Assembly (NCBI GenBank): GCA_020747015.1
Contig: JAGTJM010000181.1
Location: forward strand, 1 to 10,399
DNA length: 10,399 nucleotides
Reading direction: 5' to 3'
DNA from: Pyrenochaeta sp. MPI-SDFR-AT-0127
Taxonomy: Eukaryota; Ascomycota; Dothideomycetes; Pleosporales; Cucurbitariaceae
Part shown: piece by piece, positions 7,551-10,399 of the stretch
How positions within the stretch are numbered: position 1 is the stretch's first letter
How the letters are laid out: every line of letters begins with the position of its first letter
Notes under the pieces: model-generated
What the model saw: only the letters and a program-made list of their open reading frames with translations
Told to the model about the DNA's origin: nothing
The model's database searches: none
Made by a program: the position numbers and the translations under genes

Positions 7551-7853
7551 TATTATAATCCTGGTTCTAGAGGTAGGAAGGGCCTCTAAGGGGAGCCCTC
7601 TCACCTAACTATAAGTATCGCGATAGGCGCTAACATAAGGTAAGGCCTAGAAGCACGTGACCGCTCGCCACGCTAAGGACGAGCGCTCGCTATACTCGCG
7701 GTGAGCGCGACGAGCGCATTATGTATATAGATAAGAGTAATATACCCTTATAGTTTATTATAATTAACCTTAAGTTATTATTGAATACTACTATTTAATA
7801 CTTAGAACTACTTTAACCTAACTTATCTATCTCTATTCGCTCTAACTAGAAGC
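7551..7853 (+). repeat. 3' LTR of element 1, cut 27 bases before its end
   Basis: It aligns without gaps to 1484-1786 of the 5' LTR (303 of 330 bases), starting TATTATAATCC. It stops after AGAAGC, where the LTR of element 2 begins. The missing 27 bases correspond to 1787-1813 of the 5' LTR. Differences from the 5' LTR are all transitions of RIP type. The likely cause of the cut is insertion of element 2. Confidence 0.92.
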
Positions 7854-8180
7854 TGTTACGATCCGGGTTTTGGACACAGGAGGGGCCCTTAGGGGGAACC
7901 CTCTCAACCAACCGTAAGTGTCGCTACAGGCGCTAACGCGAGGCAAGGCCTAAAGTACGTAACTGCTCACTAGGCTAAGGATAAGCGCTCGCTATAATCA
8001 CGACGAGCGCGACGAGCGCATTATATATATAGATAAGAATAATATACCCCTATAGTATATTATAATTAACCTTAAGTTATTATTAAATACTACTATTTAA
8101 TACTTGGAACTACTTTAACTACTTTATCTATCTCTACTCGCTCTTACTAGAAGCTTACCAAGAAAGGTTCCTTAGTAACA
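7854..8180 (+). repeat. 5' LTR of element 2 (327 bp)
   Basis: It has intact ends TGTTAC and GTAACA. It shares the GC-rich hairpin block, the TATA-like run and the 3' AT-rich part with the LTRs of element 1. Its start is less mutated by RIP, keeping for example TGG, ACACAGG and CAACCAACC. Only one LTR of this element is in the window. Confidence 0.9.
8022..8031 (+). promoter_or_regulatory. Candidate TATA box of element 2
   Basis: A (TA)5 run sits at the same place in the LTR as that of element 1 (1653-1662), directly after the GCG/CGAGCG block. Conservation across the two diverged LTRs gives some support for a promoter role. Confidence 0.4.
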
Positions 8181-8215
8181 CCAGCTACTTTATATTATAG
8201 CTACTCTACTAAGGA
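8169..8215 (+). other. Inverted repeat across LTR/leader junction of element 2
   Basis: TCCTTAGTA (8169-8177) and TACTAAGGA (8207-8215) pair perfectly across the junction at 8180/8181, exactly as in element 1. The loop sequence differs only at a few, mostly RIP-type, positions. Confidence 0.45.
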
Positions 8216-8229
8216 CACTCTACCTTTTA

Positions 8230-9120
8230 ATATTTTAATTACCCTTAAAATAAGCGATATCGAGATAGATACGGTAACCCCTAACTCTATAAGTACCGCC
8301 TTAGGTAAGTTAAAGGGAAAGGCTCCCCTAACTTATAACGGCGACTGTAAGATACTAAAATTATAGCTACTTTAATACGATATCTACTTCTATATTAATA
8401 GACACGTAGTAGACGACGATAAAGTAGTATTAATTACTACCTACCTTATAGGAGAAGCACTAGAATAGGTTAACCCCTATATCACGAAGTATATAGACCG
8501 TAATATTAAAGACGACGAAAATACTATAATATTCAAAAGCTAGAATAAGTTTAAGAAATAAATTAGTCTAGTATTTAGACTATAAACGGAAAAACTAATC
8601 GCAGAATAAGGTATTTAGATACTACGATAAAAGACATCCATAGCTGACTACACTAATAAATTCTAATAATATACTACTATTATAGGATGGACGATAATAT
8701 ACTAAAACGTATATTTAGATAGGGCCTAAAACATAGGTCTAGGAAGAACTTATGCGTATAGGTATAGAAATCGAGATACTAGACGACCTTATAAAGAAAG
8801 TATTAGGATTGATAATAGACTATATAAATTAGAACTCGAGAAATAGAGTTATGGAGAGGAAGCTACTAACCTAATAGGGTAAATAAAGGGATTTTATTCG
8901 CGTTAATTAAAATAACTATACTACTAATACTACACTTCTAATAAACTAGAACCTATACACCTAGATAACGTAAATAAGGGTAAGGGCTAGAAGGTGAAAT
9001 ACTAGAAGACGATACAGGAAAAAATAATAAGATATACTATAATTCGGGAAGGAAGGACACTTCGCTAGAAACTATAAGTAAAAGAATAAAGTTACCCAAT
9101 AAATTAATATAATTGGCTAG
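8230..9120 (+). pseudogene. gag pseudogene of element 2
   Basis: This is homologous to the gag of element 1 over its full length, including PLTYNGD (here followed by an unmutated Cys codon), DDDKVVLITTYLIGEALE near 8412, and the zinc-knuckle region at about 9034-9078. The Trp of SWNKFKK in element 1 is a TAG stop here (8541-8543). One base is missing inside the zinc knuckle (TCGGGA where element 1 has TGTGGA), and several more single-base deletions lie near 8687, 8730, 8790, 8869, 8928 and 9010. The frame is therefore lost repeatedly, unlike in element 1. Confidence 0.85.
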
Positions 9121-10038
9121 GTTTAGGACTAAGGCATGTACGAGTGGAAGTTTAGGCTAGTAGACTACGAGACCTAACTACCTATATTATAGGCTATAAG
9201 TAATAAAGAAGTAATCCGCCTATATAGGGATATCTCGCTATATAAACTAGATAAGAAAATAAGGAAAACGCTCACCTATAGATTCACACCCTAGAAATAG
9301 GGTATAGGACCTTAGGATAATAAAAGTATACGAAGATATTCGGCCTAGTACTAGAATATTATACCTAATAATAGACGATAGAGGAAAAACCTAAGTAGGA
9401 ATATAAGAAACGAAGAGCGTTCGCCTGTAAACGTTATTAGCGAAGGAGATAGAATATTAACTATCTATTAAAAAAGATGTATACTAATAGTACCTTAAGA
9501 CGGACACTATTATAAAGAATTCTACACAGATTCTTAGAAAAATATAGTAGCTAGAAAACGTATACGAACCTCTAAAACTATAATATAATAATTAGCGTAA
9601 CCCTAGATATAGGACACTCTATTACACGTTCTATATATATAACTATTATAATTACTACTATGAAGCTAAAGTTAGAATAAATAGGTTTCGTAACTAAGAG
9701 GAATATATAAATAGAGCTAGTACGATTACGAAAGGGATATATATATAAGCTACCTATAGGATAAGCGCTATAAACTACTTCCTAGATATAATATAGAAAG
9801 TTAGATAGAAAAATATTATTATTAATAAGAAATATACTAACGATCTATAGCAAACGTATATAAATTATAAATATAAATAATATATTTAGGATAAACTTAA
9901 TAATAGATTTAAAGTACTCTTTTTTAGAAAGAAACTAAAACTAAACCTTATAATAAGTAGGATACTAAATTAGACGAGGGAACTAATTCACCCTAAGAGT
10001 TAGCGATGCGATACTATTAGAACTATAGGAGAGGAGCT
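9121..10038 (+). pseudogene. Cys/His-type linker of element 2
   Basis: It aligns to 2761-3709 of element 1. The CxxC motif reads Cys-Lys-Arg-Tyr (9426-9437), so the second Cys has been lost by the RIP-type change TGT to TAT. The Tyr-rich segment follows near 9640. A short patch at 9132-9152 keeps CA and TG (it contains GGCATGTACGAGTGG) and does not align well with element 1. No named domain is recognised. Confidence 0.5.
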
Positions 10039-10046
10039 ACTCTAAA

Positions 10047-10399
10047 TAAAAGTAAAACTTAGAATATTAATATATAGGCTCTAATCGATTTAGGATTATA
10101 GGGAAATTATATTTTAGGAACAGCTATGTTAAAAGTAGGGCTATAACCTATTCTAAAAGAAAAACCTTATTATATCACTATAGCTAATAACGTAAATAGA
10201 GGACTTATTAAGTATGAAGTACTTAAAGAGATTAATATTATATCTAGATAAATAGTAAGGTAAGACTAGATATTTTTAGCTTAGCCGCCTATAATATTAT
10301 ATTAGGGCTACCTTAGCTAAGAGATTATAACCCGCGTATAGACTAGAAGAACTAGAGGATCTTAATAGAGTATAAGAATAATATATACGCCTAGAAAAC
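10047..10399 (+). pseudogene. Protease remnant of element 2, cut by window end
   Basis: It is homologous to 4125-4480 of element 1. The active-site Asp codon is still GAT (10087-10089) in ALIDLGL, although Leu follows where Ser or Thr is normal. The second half, FSLAAYNIILGLP then LRDYNPRID, is clear near 10274-10350. A one-base difference upstream (element 1 has one more A near 4142) places the protease in another frame relative to the linker. It would have acted in gag-pol processing. Confidence 0.82.

Larger units (their letters stand above)
1484..7853 (+). mobile_element. Element 1: RIP-degraded Ty3/Gypsy LTR retrotransposon
   Basis: The order of parts is 5' LTR, leader, gag with a zinc knuckle, Cys/His-type linker, protease, reverse transcriptase, RNase H, integrase with a GPY/F-like tail, polypurine tract and 3' LTR. 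Reverse transcriptase before integrase is the Ty3/Gypsy order (Copia has integrase first). Without the 399-bp hAT-like insertion and its 8-base duplication, the element is just under 6 kb, plus the missing 27 bases of its 3' LTR; this is normal for the group. CA and TG are almost absent from the coding part, so every open frame is broken at former Gln and Trp codons and start codons are lost. It cannot move by itself. No chromodomain was found after the integrase. Confidence 0.95.
7854..10399 (+). mobile_element. Element 2: second RIP-degraded Gypsy copy, truncated by window end
   Basis: It has the same layout as element 1 (LTR, leader, gag, linker, protease) and aligns to 1484-4480 or so without the hAT insertion. 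It is a diverged member, not a duplicate: the first 140 bases of its LTR differ from element 1 by transversions and small gaps, not only RIP changes. It carries many single-base deletions relative to element 1. By position it is nested in the 3' LTR of element 1, so it should be the younger insertion. It runs off the right edge in the protease region. Confidence 0.92.

Noticed and set aside
7551..8180. Tandem LTR-LTR junction from a 2-LTR circle or unequal crossing-over
   Set aside because: The two adjacent LTRs differ by transversions and gaps, and the first is cut 27 bases short, so nested insertion explains the junction better.

Overview
The window looks like repeat-rich DNA from a filamentous ascomycete (Pezizomycotina). 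It is a stack of LTR retrotransposons of the Ty3/Gypsy type, heavily mutated by repeat-induced point mutation (RIP), next to a short stretch of ordinary sequence. The evidence for RIP is the near absence of the dinucleotides CA and TG while CG is kept: positions 5175-5748 (574 bases) have no CA and no TG but about 17 CG. This turns Gln and Trp codons into stops, His and Cys codons into Tyr, and Met into Ile. That is why the window has almost no open reading frames although all the retrotransposon domains can still be read. The species cannot be named from the sequence.

Layout. Positions 1-556 are balanced-composition, non-RIP flank with no gene I can identify. Positions 557-629 are a RIP-like AT-rich strip. 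Positions 630-1205 look like the LTR of an older, related element, followed by a piece of its internal region (1206-1483). Element 1 starts at 1484 on the + strand: 5' LTR (1484-1813), leader, gag (1861-2760), a long Cys/His-type linker (2761-3709), aspartic protease, reverse transcriptase, RNase H and integrase (4125-7240), a RIP-spared 3' segment with hairpins (7241-7533), polypurine tract (7534-7547) and 3' LTR (7551-7853). A 399-bp hAT-like miniature transposon (3718-4116) with an 8-bp target duplication splits element 1 between the linker and the protease. Element 2, a diverged member of the same family, starts abruptly at 7854 inside the end of the 3' LTR of element 1, with 27 bases of that LTR missing. 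It runs off the window in its protease region.

The inferred order of events is: the old element, then element 1 inserted into it, then RIP, then the hAT-like element (which looks largely unmutated) inserted into element 1. Element 2 inserted into the 3' LTR of element 1 at a time that cannot be fixed relative to the hAT insertion. None of the elements can make protein now: gag and pol carry dozens of stops, and pol of element 1 has at least two frame changes. No host gene, RNA gene, CRISPR array or new defence-type system was found. The points most worth a second look are the RIP mosaic, the post-RIP hAT insertion, the inverted repeat across the LTR/leader junction, and the excess of homopolymer-type deletions in element 2.
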